DNA of 64,000 bases from Breviolum minutum Mf 1.05b.01 (GCA_000507305.1 DF239813.1:40452-104451); one strand, 5' to 3'. Positions 11,161 through 22,528 are shown, numbered from the stretch's first letter. Program-made: numbers and translations. Notes: generated from the sequence alone by a model not told the origin.

Positions 11161-12340
11161 GTGAAGAGAATTCCGTCCAACCAGTTGAGATCTATGAAAT
11201 CCTACCGCAAAAGTTTGAGGAATCCAGGGAAAGACAGGAAAAGAGATCTAAGAATTTCTTTTGGGAATATTCTTAGTATATTCTAGGATAACTTGTATGC
11301 ACCATTATGCACCATAGACATCTATAAAGCAATTTCTGCAAGCCAAACATTAAACATTTCAAAAAAACCTAAAGGCTCGTTGATTGCTTGCTTCCCTGAC
11401 ACAGGGGGTGAACGACCACTAAGGTTGACGAGTCCAGTAGATCTGAACTCTGCTCCTACTTCAGAGATGAGCAGGTGCCCCACCCGCTTTAGGGATGCCT
11501 GCTTGGAACTGCCAGTTTTCTCCTGCCTCGAAAAACCCTATTGGATACATGCGATGGTAATGTGTTTGACTTTTGCTCAACAGAATCTGAATTGGAACTA
11601 CAACGGTGTCAATGTTGAAGGATGAATGGGAGAAGAGAAGTTTCTGACGGTCCAGGAACATGGCCACCTGGAACATGCCCTGGTTCGAAAGGAAGCAGAT
11701 CTAGTTATCTACCCCCACGAAAACTCATAACATGTCCCCTGCAAATCAATGGTTGGAAGTAGGAAAATCTGTTTTCCTATTGAAAACAGTTCCTTTTGAG
11801 GGAACATGTTAATTTGGGGGGGTTGTACATCTACGGTTTTATGGTAATGATTTTTTTCATCACTTCCACAAGGTATGAGGTGACAATACTTGGAAGTGAT
11901 AGATGTCAGGGATGCCATTTCCCCGGCACGAAATATCCAAGGTACAGAATTCCAATATGTTTGGTGCGTCAGCCAAGAAAGGTATAGATCAGTTGAACCT
12001 AACGTGAATCTATCGAGGATGATGCGCCAAATGACCATAGGTTGGATACACACCCCACAAAAAAACAAGATTTCGGACAGTTAGTGAGTGTTTTTGTAAG
12101 TGACTATTGATATGACATTGGAGCCAGCCGCTTTTGTTCTCACGATGTTCATGGCTTAGGAACCTTAGGATGATTTGTTTTGTTTTGCCTGGATCAACTG
12201 GAAGGTTCTCATTAAACAAGTCACCCTAGTAGCTACAATCACTTGCTGCAAGGAGCCGGACAGCGAGTACCCCAAACATGACTCCACCTCACGTTGGTTT
12301 AGTGGAAAGGTTAGGAATGTCTCTCCAGTCCAGTCTTCAA

Positions 12341-12511
12341 AAATGGAAGGAGCTCTTTTACATGGCCCAGTGTACCAGCACAGGCGGGATGGGGGATGTA
12401 CCTGCATTTGAGCAGTGTGGGTTGGGTTTTCTGAAGGGCATGAACAACTGCCCTATGACTGCTAGGGCCACTAGAGATGATGGAGTCACTCATGAAACTG
12501 GGAATCTATGA
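12341..12511 (+). CDS. Possible exon of the NEDD1-like gene
   Basis: Open stretch that includes QKWKELFYMAQCTSTGGMGD and ends at TGA (12509-12511). Its composition is richer in G and C than the surroundings. Splice limits cannot be fixed and no family was recognised. Confidence 0.3.
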   Translation, partial: KWKELFYMAQCTSTGGMGDVPAFEQCGLGFLKGMNNCPMTARATRDDGVTHETGNL

Positions 12512-12919
12512 ACCTACTGCTATGACACTATGATGGGATGGATTACACTTCAACAAAATCTTTTCATGGATGGCTGGAAAAACGGCGCATCACAAGACGT
12601 GTTTCCTAGTCGATGTTTTTTCTTCCCAGGCAGACATCTTACTTTACCAGAAAGTCGTTGTCGTCTATTAATTTCTTCATACTTTTTTTGTAGCCCCTAT
12701 GTCGGGGCAATGGTTGGTTGGTGGTGAGGTCGATGGTTTCTCATCCTAAGAATCCCCAATGGGCATTCAATGAGAGTGACTATAACACCGGAAACCTATA
12801 TACCTAGAATAGCCAACCACCAAACTACGGTCTTTGTACAGGTCTAGTATACCAGTCCGCCATTCCTAAGGTGAAATAACTCAGTGGTAACCATTGACAA
12901 AACTGGCCGTTCATTGCAG

Positions 12920-12964
12920 GTGCCACCGCTTCCAAGCAATGAGAGGTCGGGCTTGTGGAGTCCA
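12920..12964 (+). CDS. Possible small linker exon
   Basis: ATTGCAG acceptor, 15 codons reading VPPLPSNERSGLWSP, phase 0 at both ends, donor GTTTCA. A 64-codon frame on the opposite strand overlaps it, but every convincing exon in the window is on +. Confidence 0.3.
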
Positions 12965-13487
12965 GTTTCAGCCGTTTGATACATGACATCACCAAGGGCC
13001 TTCCAATGCTGGGTGATAAATGTGATGTTGATCACCTATCAGTCAGTTGGTGATTTTGTTGTGTGGTTCAACTTATGGAAAGTATCTCTCTTGCGTGAAG
13101 AAATTCCCTTTCTAAGTAGAGTTTTGTGGGATAAACAGAAATCCTAGCAACTACCTTCCCCTCCTATACAATGGATTTTTGAAGTGGCTGCTTCTTTCAG
13201 AATCCCGGTTGGCACAGGCCAGTATGATAAGAGGACCATAACCCGCATCATGGCGAAGTCTTAAGATTTTCTTGTTTGTATCTACCATTTTCTCAGACTT
13301 TCAAATATGGCTTTGTGAGAGAATATATAGATCACTGTACGTTTATTCTGGCAACGTCTTATTCCGGAAACCTCTCGGAAAAACCCATGGTGAAACTGAA
13401 TCCCATAGTATCTCACAGCCCCTCATGTGAACCCATAAAATAATAATTTATAGGTGATATCAGTCCTTCCAGTTATGGGATATTATT

Positions 13488-13582
13488 ACCTCTTCAGGGA
13501 ACTCACATATCCCAGCTTACGAAATGGAAAATCATCTTCAAATGTGGCTTGGTAGGGGATATGTTCGTTCCCAGGAGGGTAC
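13488..13582. repeat. IR-B variant
   Basis: Arms TTCAGGGAACTCACATATCC and GGATATGTTCGTTCCCAGGA; closest to the copy at 24352-24446. Confidence 0.65.
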
Positions 13583-13644
13583 AAATTATAACCCATTTCC
13601 CTTTATGGGATACCCATGAGGGACAAGATCCCATCAGTCCCTAG

Positions 13645-13722
13645 GAGGAAGCATCCACCCCATCCACCGCAGGTCAAGCCTCACAGCTCCAAACATTCCT
13701 GTCCGATTGCCCGGTGGAACCG
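13645..13722 (+). CDS. Linker exon of the NEDD1-like gene
   Basis: 26 codons, phase 0 at both ends, between CCCTAG and a consensus GTGAGT donor. Reads EEASTPSTAGQASQLQTFLS then DCPVEP, a Ser/Thr/Ala-rich sequence fitting a disordered linker. Confidence 0.55.
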
Positions 13723-14286
13723 GTGAGTGACGTTTGAGAATCTTTAAAGGAACAAATCTATGAAACAACTTGGGGGTAATCACTTGGATCTTCGGTCTTG
13801 GAATCTGAAAACTTTTTTTTTGTAAACAATACAACTTCAACGTCAAATTCATGTGTATAGCCTTTATAGTCAAATTGGGGGGATCTCCAAGCCGGTATGT
13901 TCCATAATTTTTTTGTCACAACTTTGGGGGGTCGTTTGAGCAGAGATGAAAGTTCGTCCCTGAAACTAGGAGACGCCTCAAGATGCCCGCCAGGCGCAGG
14001 GAAAGGGTGATTGTTCGGTTGTCTTGCTATATATACCCTCCCAAAAATTGACGAATGTCCTCTGACCAAGGGACCATTTTAAAGGGGAAGTGAAATTAAT
14101 CATCTTCCAACCATCATTTGTAAAGGGGATTATTATTATCTTAGTTTTTAAGGGGTGTAATCTTTTTGGTAGTTTGTAGCATTTGTGTTTTTTTTGATCC
14201 GAAACTTATGGTGATGTAATATGGAAACTCCATGGATGTTTGATATTAGGATCCTGAAGATGAGACCCTGAGAAAACATCTTCTCC

Positions 14287-14377
14287 TTGGTGGTGGTTTG
14301 AAGCATCTTTTATTTGTATCGCTAGGAGATGATCCAATTTGACGAACATATTTTTCAAATGGGTTGAAACCAACTAG
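14287..14377. repeat. IR-H element
   Basis: GGTGGTGGTTTGAAGCATC at the left; CAAATGGGTTGAAACCAAC at the right; the usual GATCCAATTTGACGAACATA inside. Confidence 0.75.
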
Positions 14378-14646
14378 TCGGAATTTTGGAACGAGCATAT
14401 TGTAAAATTTCAGCCATTCAACTTTGCTTCTAAAGAAAATCGGACCATGTAGGGTTGACAGTTCATACCAACCAAAATGTAAGTACCTTAATGAGTGTAT
14501 CCTTTTTTCCTTTACCAAGAAATACATTTATCTTATCACATTCGTGAAATCAACTATGAATAGTCTAGATTCAATGTGGCTGTATCATCATGCCAATCTT
14601 CAGGGAACCAATTTTTGTATCCTTCCAGCCGGGTATTTTTTCTAAG

Positions 14647-14725
14647 CGCTGCGTTTTGGAGAGGTGGCGAGATATTCCATTGGAAGTCCTGCAGATGAAC
14701 CCATAGTGCCTTGGCTTACAGAGAG
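14647..14725 (+). CDS. Linker exon of the NEDD1-like gene
   Basis: After TTTTTTCTAAG and before GTGAGA. One frame reads LRFGEVARYSIGSPADEPIV then PWLTE through to the donor. A second frame (RCVLERWRDIPLEVLQMNP) stops earlier. The strong donor favours the first. Confidence 0.45.
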
Positions 14726-15456
14726 GTGAGAACTCTTTTGTGGAACACCCGGAAGTTGAAAGACCATTAGTCAAAGATAGGTTTTCACCAAGATGATTTT
14801 TTTAAAGGTACATAGGGCATTTTAATCATCCAAAATTGGGGACTAGTCTTTTAGTCTTTGACTTCCTGTGTATGTCCAAGTGGAACCTCAGACTTTGGTA
14901 GCTTTTTGGCAATGTGAAAGGGATGATTTGTCTCAAGTTGAGACAACTTTTGTTGTATGGGACCGGGATTTGTTGTTTTTTTTTCAAAAGTGAGTTGTTG
15001 AATGGTGATACCTGATTTCATGTGATTTCAAAATTTGATTTGCAGAAGATGTTCTAGTATTCTGGGTGAATTGTAGTGGAAAACTCCCTTGAATCAAGGC
15101 GGCTGTGGTACTGTAATTCGAAGTTGCGCCCCATCCACTCTCATTTATAGATTTGGTGCTTATTTCGAAGAGGGTCTTCCTTTTTTTTACTGCCGGAGCT
15201 ATTTGATATTGTAACAAAAACGTGTTTTCTAAGATCCATTGATCCAAAAATCCACGGTTTTTACGCATTTCCGTTGAGCTTGGCTAAAACCCAGGTCACT
15301 TCTAGTCCATGGTGGAAACAGGTGGCTGAAATGAGTGTGTCTCGGATGATGACGTCATGGATCGGTCAGTGAGGGAAATTCTTCAAGTTTTGTAAGGGGC
15401 AAAAAGTTCAGAAATTGAAAACTCCCAAGTTGTAAGGTCCAAGTTGTAAGGTACAG

Positions 15457-15562
15457 GTACTCCCTGGAAAACTAACATGGAACCTGAGAATCACCATTGT
15501 GAAAAGGAAAAACATCTTCCAAACCTTCATTTTTGGGTTCCATGTTAAATTTCGGGGGTGTA
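15457..15562. repeat. IR-B variant with ACTAACATGG ends
   Basis: TA-CTCCCTGGAAAACTAACATG at the left and CATGTTAAATTTCGGGGGTG-TA at the right. A related right arm stands alone at about 58915-58948. Confidence 0.65.
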
Positions 15563-15931
15563 GATGAAAAATTGTTTGTAAGGTACAGGTAGATGAGATC
15601 CCAGGAAACCTTACAAGTGACCGTAAAATCCAAATGTGAGAGAAGAGGTATGTAAAGGGGGGGAAGCCAGGCGGGTGGGTCAAACAAAGCTGTTTAGGTT
15701 TGCAGTGTTACTTATTGACCCTTGCAAAACTTGATCAACATTTGCATATTGGTTTTGAAAGCTGGTACAGTATGGTACAGTCACATTCGCGAAATCCATG
15801 AGTGGATTAAATATCACCAAGGTATAATATGCATATATACACACTAACCACATATCGTAATAAAGTCATACTGGAGCAACGGTTACACCTTGCTGTGGTG
15901 GCACCCTTTCCTGTACATTGAAAACCACAAC

Positions 15932-15970
15932 GAGGCGCAGGAGGCAAAGGCACCTCTTGCGACGGAGGCG
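15932..15970 (+). CDS. Possible small linker exon
   Basis: GC-rich stretch reading AQEAKAPLATEA before a GTGGAC donor. The same frame continues to TAG near 16011 (VDWGTSGTGCAMDS), so this could also be a longer exon. Confidence 0.35.
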
Positions 15971-16875
15971 GTGGACTGGGGGACCAGTGGAACTGGATGC
16001 GCCATGGATTCATAGCATCCATATATCCATATTATGGAATATTGTTTGGAATGATGTATATAGAATATTATATTCAGAATATAATTATAGATATTATTTA
16101 TAGACAATTGTATTGTTTATGTTGTATCTGATTTATATATCTCTCTTGTTTTTATTTACATTCATCATTGAAACAAAATAAACAGTTTGTGAGTCAATAT
16201 AATCGTACATGGGTGATGTAGGTAACTAGAGAAGTAGAGATATGCTGATGTATACCAGCATCCCGAACCCATCCAAGTCTCTTTGTTTTCATGGATGTCC
16301 CTCTCGTGGTTCGGGGACATTTATGATATACCTATTGGAATCTTTCGGGTTTCTGCTTAGAGTAGATTGGATGGTATTTGGAAATATTTGGAACACATTT
16401 CAAAAGGGCAGTATCATTAATAAATGGACCATATTGAAATGATGATACCGTAAGCCAGTGCCATAAGGAAATTAAGGAATGGGGAAAGTATATGAAAGTA
16501 TGATTAAATGTATCTTACCTACCAGGTCCCGTCCTGTTTCTGATCCGAAAGGAGTCCGCCAAAAATAGGGCTTAAAGATGGCATGTTTGCTGGTAGCCAT
16601 GTCTAAATTTCCAACGTGCAATCTTAGGTTTTGCCTGTTTCTAGGCCTGTTTTTGTGTTTGGAGTCTGTTTTGAATGTCGTGATTCATAGATATTAAAAG
16701 TGGTCCTGTTTTCTATTTTTTAAGGAGGATGTTTTGTTTTTCCAACTACTGTACTTACCTTTCCCTAGGGATGCAATCACCTTCTGAGAATTGTGTCATG
16801 GAACCTAAATACTATGATTTTCGGAAGCGATGGAGGACACACCTTGATCATTCTCTGACAATTTGACTGAATCCC

Positions 16876-17025
16876 TACTGTTGATGGTTCAGAAATCCAT
16901 GAAATCCCAAACAACCACTTGGGATGTAGTAACAACCCTGTAAAACCCGAGATATTTACCATATCAACTGTATAAATCCCCGTAAATAATGGTAGATGAA
17001 CTACCAACCTCAACACACCCTGGGT
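16876..17025. repeat. IR-A element lacking its right end
   Basis: Left end CTGTTGATGGTTCAGAAATC and the inner boxes CAACCACTTGGGATGTA and CTACCAACCTCAAC are present, but no CCATCAACAG right end follows; the next exon begins about 15 bp later. Confidence 0.65.
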
Positions 17026-17039
17026 AAACATCCTTGGAG

Positions 17040-17171
17040 GGCAACATCCAGCTTGGTCCCAAGGCAACGAATTTGAAGTTCGAAGCACCTGAAGCTCCCC
17101 CGGCCACGGCAACAGCTCCAACGGCCGGTGGTGGTGCTGCCACGGCAGCGGCTCCAACGGCGGTGGTGGAG
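17040..17171 (+). CDS. Linker exon of the NEDD1-like gene, Ala/Pro/Thr-rich
   Basis: 44 codons, phase 0, ending at a GTGAGG donor. Reads GNIQLGPKATNLKFEAPEAP then an alanine/threonine/proline run. It is the most GC-rich exon of the gene and a typical low-complexity linker. The acceptor (CTTGGAG) has no clear pyrimidine tract. Confidence 0.6.
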
Positions 17172-17854
17172 GTGAGGAAAAAATCTGATGCCATGGAAAT
17201 AGAGGTGCTTGGATTTTTTACACCTTTTCCAATAGAAAAAACAAAATTGTATATAATTGTATATACATATATATGTATGTATATCATTATTTTCATATTA
17301 TATGCGTAGTTTAATTTTCTTCTGCTGTGCAACTGGTTGGTTCTTCAGACAACTATCTTGGACTGGAGCAGGACATTGTTTTTCCAATGTCCTTGTGACA
17401 ACTGGTCCGCCAATTTCTGTGTTTCTTAGATCACATTGTTTTTGTTGCCGTGTTTTTGGCCATTCCTGCCAAATTGGCTGACTTCTTTCCAGTGATCAAC
17501 ATATGCGACCGTCATATCCCTGAGCTACTCCAGTCATACCTTGGATTTGGAAGTGTCACTTAAGACCTCTTAGAAAAATGTGAAAACGGTGGTCTTAAAG
17601 TGAGATCCAACATGGGAGCCAGTAGTCTTAAAATTAGTCCGAATAAACCCATGAAATCAACCTAGATGTAGGCGTAACTATCCCGGCCATTTGTTTTGCC
17701 AGGCAGGAGTTTATTTTGTCAACAACATCCTCCAGTCATAGCTGCTCAGGGGTCAAAGGATTAAACCCGTGATATTGTAAACTTATTTGGATTATCTTTT
17801 AATGATAAACATAGGATGAATGATGCCATATCAGCCACAATATTGTAAATGATG

Positions 17855-17948
17855 ATATATTTGGAGCCCAAATAACCCTTGTTTTGATTGGAAAAGGCCT
17901 TGTTTTGGAGGGTTGAATCCCAAAAATAGAGGACAAATAGGTTCCAGG
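17855..17948. repeat. IR-K element
   Basis: GAGCCCAAATAACCCTTG at the left, AGGACAAATAGGTTCCAGG at the right, and the family core GTTTTGATTGGAAAAGGCC. Confidence 0.75.
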
Positions 17949-18002
17949 AAACTAATGATTTAATGTTTGATAATTTGGTTTGATCACAATACTCCCGCAT
18001 AG

Positions 18003-18086
18003 GAGGAGGATGCCAGATGTCAGCTCCAGGCATTGAAGCCTTTGCTTATGGAGCTTCGCAAGGATTTCCGCAACGAAGTGCAAGAG
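18003..18086 (+). CDS. NEDD1: NEDD1-like exon, start of C-terminal coiled coil
   Basis: 28 codons in phase 0 after CATAG. Reads EEDARCQLQALKPLLMELRK then DFRNEVQE, with a heptad pattern. DFR corresponds to the DFREACHRD helix of animal NEDD1. The exon must end before an in-frame TGA at 18105; a GC donor (GAG|GC) at 18087 keeps phase 0 with the next exon. Confidence 0.6.
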
Positions 18087-18125
18087 GCAATTCGATTCCA
18101 ACAATGAAATGCACCCCAGAACACT

Positions 18126-18200
18126 CAATGTATGGTATATTTGCCTACATTTACCAGGAAAATCGCCAAATGTATGTAAAATCAGCATCTGGGATAGTCT
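18126..18200. repeat. IR-F element, truncated
   Basis: ATGTATGGTATATTTGCCTA and the opposing CCAAATGTATGTAAA arm; outer ends lost. Confidence 0.5.
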
Positions 18201-18946
18201 ATAGTGAAAATGAATACAACCAGGAAGATAAACATGGAACCGGACAAAAAAACATCTGGAAGAGGAATTAAATCATCTTCCAAACCATCCATTTTCAGGT
18301 TTGATTCGTTAATCTTCGGGGGTGTGGGGGAAGATTTGGGTCATGGTACTGGCAGCATAATGAAACACACCCAAATTTTCCTGTATTTTTTTTTTCATAT
18401 GGATGTCAATACATGATTAAGTGCCATTTTGACAAAGGTACTTTGGCTCAAAGAAATAAATATGGATCTATATACTGTTTGACAAGGTACTTTTGGTGCC
18501 AAAAAAAGAAAAAACACAATTTTTGAACATCAATTCTATGAAGTTACTGGGATCCACAGGATTTTTGCAGGAAGTGGAGAGCACCTTTGTTTGGCTGATT
18601 GCATAGACGGAGTTTTTTCCCCTGCTTCCTAGGGGTGAGAATCTTCCCTTTCGCAGAGTCGAAAAATCCCATTTTCCTCATGACTTCATGAAGCAAATAT
18701 GACGTGATGTGCACAATAAATTGTTGAATTTACATGTCATGTTGCAGAATCCGCTCAAAAGAACTACCAAATTATAGTTCAGATGACAGGACACGATTTA
18801 TTCACAATCAAATCACTAGAATATCAAGCTTCATATTTTCCAGTCCAAATAAGAAATCCTAAAAGGAACATGGACCTATTCACCTGTGTTTATATGATTG
18901 GCCAAACAAACACTTGCAGTTCATGATTCAACCGGATTGAAAGCAG

Positions 18947-19000
18947 GCGCAGCTTGCTTTGATGGAGCAGAACTTTCAGTTACATTCGCAGCTACGCAAG
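18947..19000 (+). CDS. NEDD1: NEDD1-like exon, coiled coil
   Basis: 18 codons, phase 0, after GAAAGCAG. Reads AQLALMEQNFQLHSQLRK, matching the QVEMIKQFHMQLNEM helix that binds gamma-tubulin in NEDD1. It ends at AAG|GC: only the GC donor, not the nearby GT, gives phase 0 with the last exon. Confidence 0.65.
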
Positions 19001-19200
19001 GCACCGGGTGGGCATTTTTTTCCCAAGTCACAGGTGCTAAAAGAGTCTAAGGAGTCTGAGGATGATGCTTCCACATTTTTTTTAAAAAGGTGCCGTTTTT
19101 CTCCAATATGTTAAAACCCAACAGTGCAAGCGAATAAGAGAAAAAGAGGACCATGTTAACACTTCATATTATAGTTATATGAAATTATCAGCGGTCTATA

Positions 19201-19262
19201 GGTGGTGGTTTCTTTTTTTTTAAAGCCTCTACTTGGGGAAATGATCCAATTTGGAGTAAAGC
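19201..19262. repeat. IR-H left half
   Basis: GGTGGTGGTTTCTTTTTTTT and GGGGAAATGATCCAATTTGG; an IR-A copy begins where the right half should be. Confidence 0.5.
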
Positions 19263-19268
19263 CTATAA

Positions 19269-19386
19269 TACTGTTGATGGTTCAGAAATCCTGCACCAGT
19301 TGAGGTTGGTAGTTGAAATCCCATTATTTACAAGGTTTTATACATCCAAACGGTGGTTGTTTGGGATTTCTGAACCATCAACGGTA
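19269..19386. repeat. IR-A element, complete
   Basis: TA-CTGTTGATGGTTCAGAAATC and GATTTCTGAACCATCAACGG-TA; one of the best-preserved copies, lying in the last intron of the NEDD1-like gene. Confidence 0.9.
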
Positions 19387-19449
19387 TGTCCCAAAACGAC
19401 TAACTAAACTGCTACTTACACCTGGCCGACTCCCCAAGAACTTCCTCAG

Positions 19450-19512
19450 GATGTGGATGCCTTGCGGGCAGAAGTGGAGCAAATGAGGGGCGAATTGCGA
19501 CAGTTGAAGTGA
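19450..19512 (+). CDS. NEDD1: NEDD1-like terminal exon
   Basis: After CTTCCTCAG: 20 codons and TGA. Reads DVDALRAEVEQMRGELRQLK, a leucine-heptad end like the EIERLREENKRLR tail of NEDD1. Confidence 0.65.
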   Translation, partial: DVDALRAEVEQMRGELRQLK

Positions 19513-19563
19513 AGAAACAAAAACAGGGGTCGAAAGGTGGAAACTCGTGGATTTTCAATTTGC

Positions 19564-19668
19564 TACTGTTGATGGAAGAAATCCTGCACCACTTGGGATG
19601 GTTAAAACCCTATAAATAATGGGATAGTCATCATCCTTGGTGGTGCAGGATTGTGTCCATCAACAGTA
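19564..19668. repeat. IR-A element
   Basis: CTGTTGATGGAAGAAATCCT and TGTCCATCAACAG with TA on both sides. It is followed directly by an orphan IR-B right end (TTAGTTTACCGGAGGGTA, 19671-19688). Confidence 0.85.
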
Positions 19669-19748
19669 TCTTAGTTTACCGGAGGGTAAAATCATTCTGA
19701 AATTCACCCAAAACGGAATCGAAAAATCGGAACATCACATAACATCAC

Positions 19749-19920
19749 GAGGTGGTGGTTTCAAATATTTTCTATGTTCAACCCATATGGATGTTTCCGA
19801 AAATAGTGGTATCCCAAAATGGATGGTTTATAATAGAAAACCCCATGAAATTGGATGATTTGGGGGTACCCCTATTTTTGGAAACACCCATATTTTTCAG
19901 ATGGGTGGTTCAACCACTTT
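19749..19920. repeat. IR-H element with an IR-I element in its middle
   Basis: IR-H left arm at 19749-19785, then a complete IR-I (19786-19892: TGGATGTTTCCGAAAATAG and TTTTTGGAAACACCCA), then the IR-H right arm TTTTTCAGATGGGTGG. The usual IR-H centre is missing. Confidence 0.7.
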
Positions 19921-20006
19921 CGGGGATGAGAGTCACATGACTCCCAAGAGAAGGGAATGGTACGTTTTTTAGGGGAAAATTAGTGGAAAATCACAGTTCA
20001 CCATAG

Positions 20007-20095
20007 CCATAGGATCCATGTATGGTATGTTTACCTACATTTACCATACAAATCAACCAAATGTAGGTAAATATACCATACATGGATCCTATGGG
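20007..20095. repeat. IR-F element, near-perfect palindrome
   Basis: CCATAGGATCCATGTATGGT and ACCATACATGGATCCTATGG, with only a short loop around AAATCAACCAAATG. Confidence 0.9.
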
Positions 20096-21031
20096 ATATT
20101 CTAGAAGCGATCTAGAGTTGTAATGAACTCACCTAATGCTGCTTACCTGCATGACAACATATCGAAAAACTACTTCTTGACCTCCAGGAAAAGCAGTGTT
20201 CAATAAAAGACTAACCCATCACCTGCTTGTCCCTCTTGATGAGCGGAGGTCATATTGCCATGGAAATGGTTCCCTAAAACTAACAGATGGTTACAAGTGG
20301 GAGCTCTACCGACTACCCAGTAATTAATAGTCACAACTGAAGGTCAAGCTCCGGGATTGGCTACTAAAAAACTATAGTGTCATCCTTTGGACCCCAAAAC
20401 CATGAAAAATGAAGGTTTTAGGCCCTCAATATATGGGTCACAACCCCTAAAAATGAAGGTTGTGGGTTCCCATGGATCCTGGTGGTTTGTTGGACTCCTG
20501 CGAAGAGTGGGGGGGGGGGTAGATTTAAACCAAGCTGCTTGGATTCAAGTTGTGAAGTTGTGCACTTCCATTTTTGCGGCCCCAAAAAAGGTGTGATGAA
20601 GCATGTAGAAACACAACCATTGCCTCCAAGCAAGAGTTTGACATCAGGGGTTTTTCAACCCATCAGAACTTGAAGTCCCAAAAATGACACAAGGGAGATG
20701 CAAAAAAAGGTAGAATTACCTTGTCAAAGGGTGTATCTTGACCACACAAATTTATATAGCAACGATGTTGAAGAGCGGCCAGAACATTATTGTTTGTTGG
20801 ACATGGACAGTAATGTTTCTGACGATTTTGATGGACGATTTTGATTATTTGAACTCATGTGCAATTTGAATCAATTTGAATGCTTCGCCAAATGTGTTGT
20901 TTAGGCCACGAAATATTGTAGCAAACCTCCCAAGATCTTAGACCTTAATTTAATCCTGAAAAAGTCCATGAACATCATTTCATTACGCCACTTTGGGCAA
21001 AAAAAAGATCCAAAAGTAAGCAACAAAAACC
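20096..21031. other. Intergenic stretch, no gene seen
   Basis: Between the NEDD1-like stop region and the next start codon. Contains a poly-G run near 20510 and no convincing exon or complete inverted-repeat element. A start region for the following gene would lie here, but I see no recognisable promoter motif. Confidence 0.4.
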
Positions 21032-21214
21032 ATGGCGCGAGCTTTCCCATGGCTGGCAGCAGTTTTGATTTTTTTCTTTGCTCGCGTGGACTTCCTGTTC
21101 ACCAACCTCACCTCACGGATTTGGAGGGATCCACAAATACGATGTCGTCCTCAACGACGTGCCGTGGTGTCACAGACCGTGATGGAAGACACTGAAACTT
21201 GGAGATTTTTTTAA
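21032..21214 (+). CDS. Possible first exon with signal peptide, or 60-aa membrane protein
   Basis: ATG in the context AAAACCATGG. Reads MARAFPWLAAVLIFFFARVD, a hydrophobic core after one arginine, followed by arginine-rich CRPQRRAVV. This resembles the start of a secreted or plastid-targeted (signal plus transit peptide) protein. The frame closes with TAA at 21212; if it is a first exon, a GT donor (for example before GTGATGG, about 21178) would be used. Not proven to belong with the exons at 22436 and 23660. Confidence 0.4.
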   Translation: MARAFPWLAAVLIFFFARVDFLFTNLTSRIWRDPQIRCRPQRRAVVSQTVMEDTETWRFF

Positions 21215-21635
21215 ACAAGAAGTTTGATTTTATGATATGTTTGTTGGAAATGGCTCTGATTTGTGTTTTTTTTTGTCAATTTTGAACACTTTTGAATGGT
21301 TAGTCACTTTGACATTTTATGAATCAGGGGGTTCCATATAGATGTTCAAAGTTTTTTTAGTTTGAGTGGACATTTTCCCCATCATATTTTTTGATGGCAC
21401 TCTGGGCCCTAGGAAGTGTTGCCAAAGTCGCATTTACACGGTGCCTTACAGCGTGTGCTGGGACGCGATGTCTATAAGAGTGAAACGCCCTTCTTCTACA
21501 GGAGGGATGGGTGATGATGCTGATGGCAAATGACGATTAATTTGGATTCCCTACTAAAAGATGTTTCAATAAAACCTTGGTGGTGACTGGCATCCTGTGA
21601 AAGGGGGTGGGGGGGTAGTTCCAAACTACATATAT

Positions 21636-21746
21636 AACATCCCCGAAACTAACAAACATGGATGGTTGGAAGACAACAAAAACTGTCCTTTTTGGGGGTA
21701 AAGGACCTATTTTCCAGCGTACGAACTGTTAGTTTTGGGGAGGGTA
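21636..21746. repeat. IR-C element
   Basis: ATCCCCGAAACTAACAAACA and ACTGTTAGTTTTGGGGAGGG-TA with GGATGGTTGGAAGAC inside. Confidence 0.75.
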
Positions 21747-22213
21747 TCTCCTAGTGATGTAAAGCATGGCTGGTACAGGTCAATGATGGTGAATGGGTTG
21801 ATGGTTTCAGGATTTGTTTCATTTTTGTATCTTTTCATTTTTTCAATCCCAAGATTGCTGTATCAAGGCAACTGGTAAGGCCTGACAATAGATAGATCTG
21901 GTGTTTTTTGTTTTTGCCATCATTTCCATAGATTTAGATGCAGAAAATATATGTTCAGTTTTGTTTTACCCTTGCTTGAAAAAAAAGCAAGTTTTCACTT
22001 CAACTGGACAGCCATGGTTGGACAGTTTGATAAACAACTTCAAGGTGTGGTCCATTGAACCCATTGGACCCTCAACTTTCGAGCGAGTTTTTACCCCCTG
22101 GAAAGTTGGTGCTTGGAAGACGGATGAAGACTCGGGCTTGCTTGTGGTAGAAGGCCCCTAAATTTTCGGGTGCGATGCGGCTGTTAGTTTCAGGGAGGGT
22201 AAAATAGCTGCTC

Positions 22214-22322
22214 TAGACCCCAGAAGTTCAACAGTTCGCCCCTGAAAAAATACCGTCCCACAAGGAAACTAGTCTTCCAACCACTGGTTTTTAGGGGCGA
22301 GCTGGTAAACTTCTGGGGTGTA
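22214..22322. repeat. IR-C variant (GTTTAACAGCTCG ends)
   Basis: TAGACCCCAGAAGTTCAACA and GTAAACTTCTGGGGTGTA; the sister copy is at 59641-59756. A further IR-C right end (GTTAGTTTCAGGGAGGG) precedes it at 22183-22201. Confidence 0.75.
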
Positions 22323-22338
22323 AATCTCAAATTTTCAG

Positions 22339-22408
22339 CAACCAAACCAACCAAACCTAACCAAACCTTACCAACCCAACCTAACCCAACCAACCCAAAC
22401 CAACCCAA
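22339..22408. repeat. Degenerate CCAA/CCTAA tract
   Basis: About 70 bp of irregular AACC units with scattered CCAAACC and CCTAACC. It lies directly upstream of a candidate exon at 22436, as (CCAA)n runs also do before exons near 34652 and 50565. Confidence 0.8.
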
Positions 22409-22435
22409 ATGGAACTCCAGCAGATGAAAACGCAG

Positions 22436-22518
22436 GACGAATCAGGTCCAAAGCAAATTCTATGGTCTCTTACGGATCCCAGCACTGCCCAAGAAGAATC
22501 CAGATGGATCGCAACTGG
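22436..22518 (+). CDS. Candidate exon
   Basis: After ACGCAG. Reads DESGPKQILWSLTDPSTAQE then ESRWIAT. The frame is open upstream to an ATG at 22409. Possible ends are a GT donor at 22519 or a GC donor at 22511; the latter gives phase 0 with the next exon. Confidence 0.4.
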
Positions 22519-22528
22519 GTCCATCTTA

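Larger units (their letters stand above)
2380..19512 (+). other. NEDD1: NEDD1-like gene, 3' portion (gene span)
   Basis: NEDD1 is a WD40 protein that brings gamma-tubulin ring complexes to centrosomes and spindles; its C-terminal helix binds gamma-tubulin. Exons in order encode the last WD40 strands (2380-5408), then small exons of a disordered linker (about 6.9-17.2 kb), then a coiled coil (18003-19512) whose pattern, a DFR motif followed by an EQNFQLHSQL helix and a final leucine heptad, resembles the end of animal NEDD1. Earlier WD40 repeats are missing, so the 5' end lies left of the window or in exons I could not see. The gene is unusually stretched by repeat-filled introns and contains a whole LAGLIDADG gene in one of them. 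The family call rests on remembered sequence and on consistent reading phases. Confidence 0.65.
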
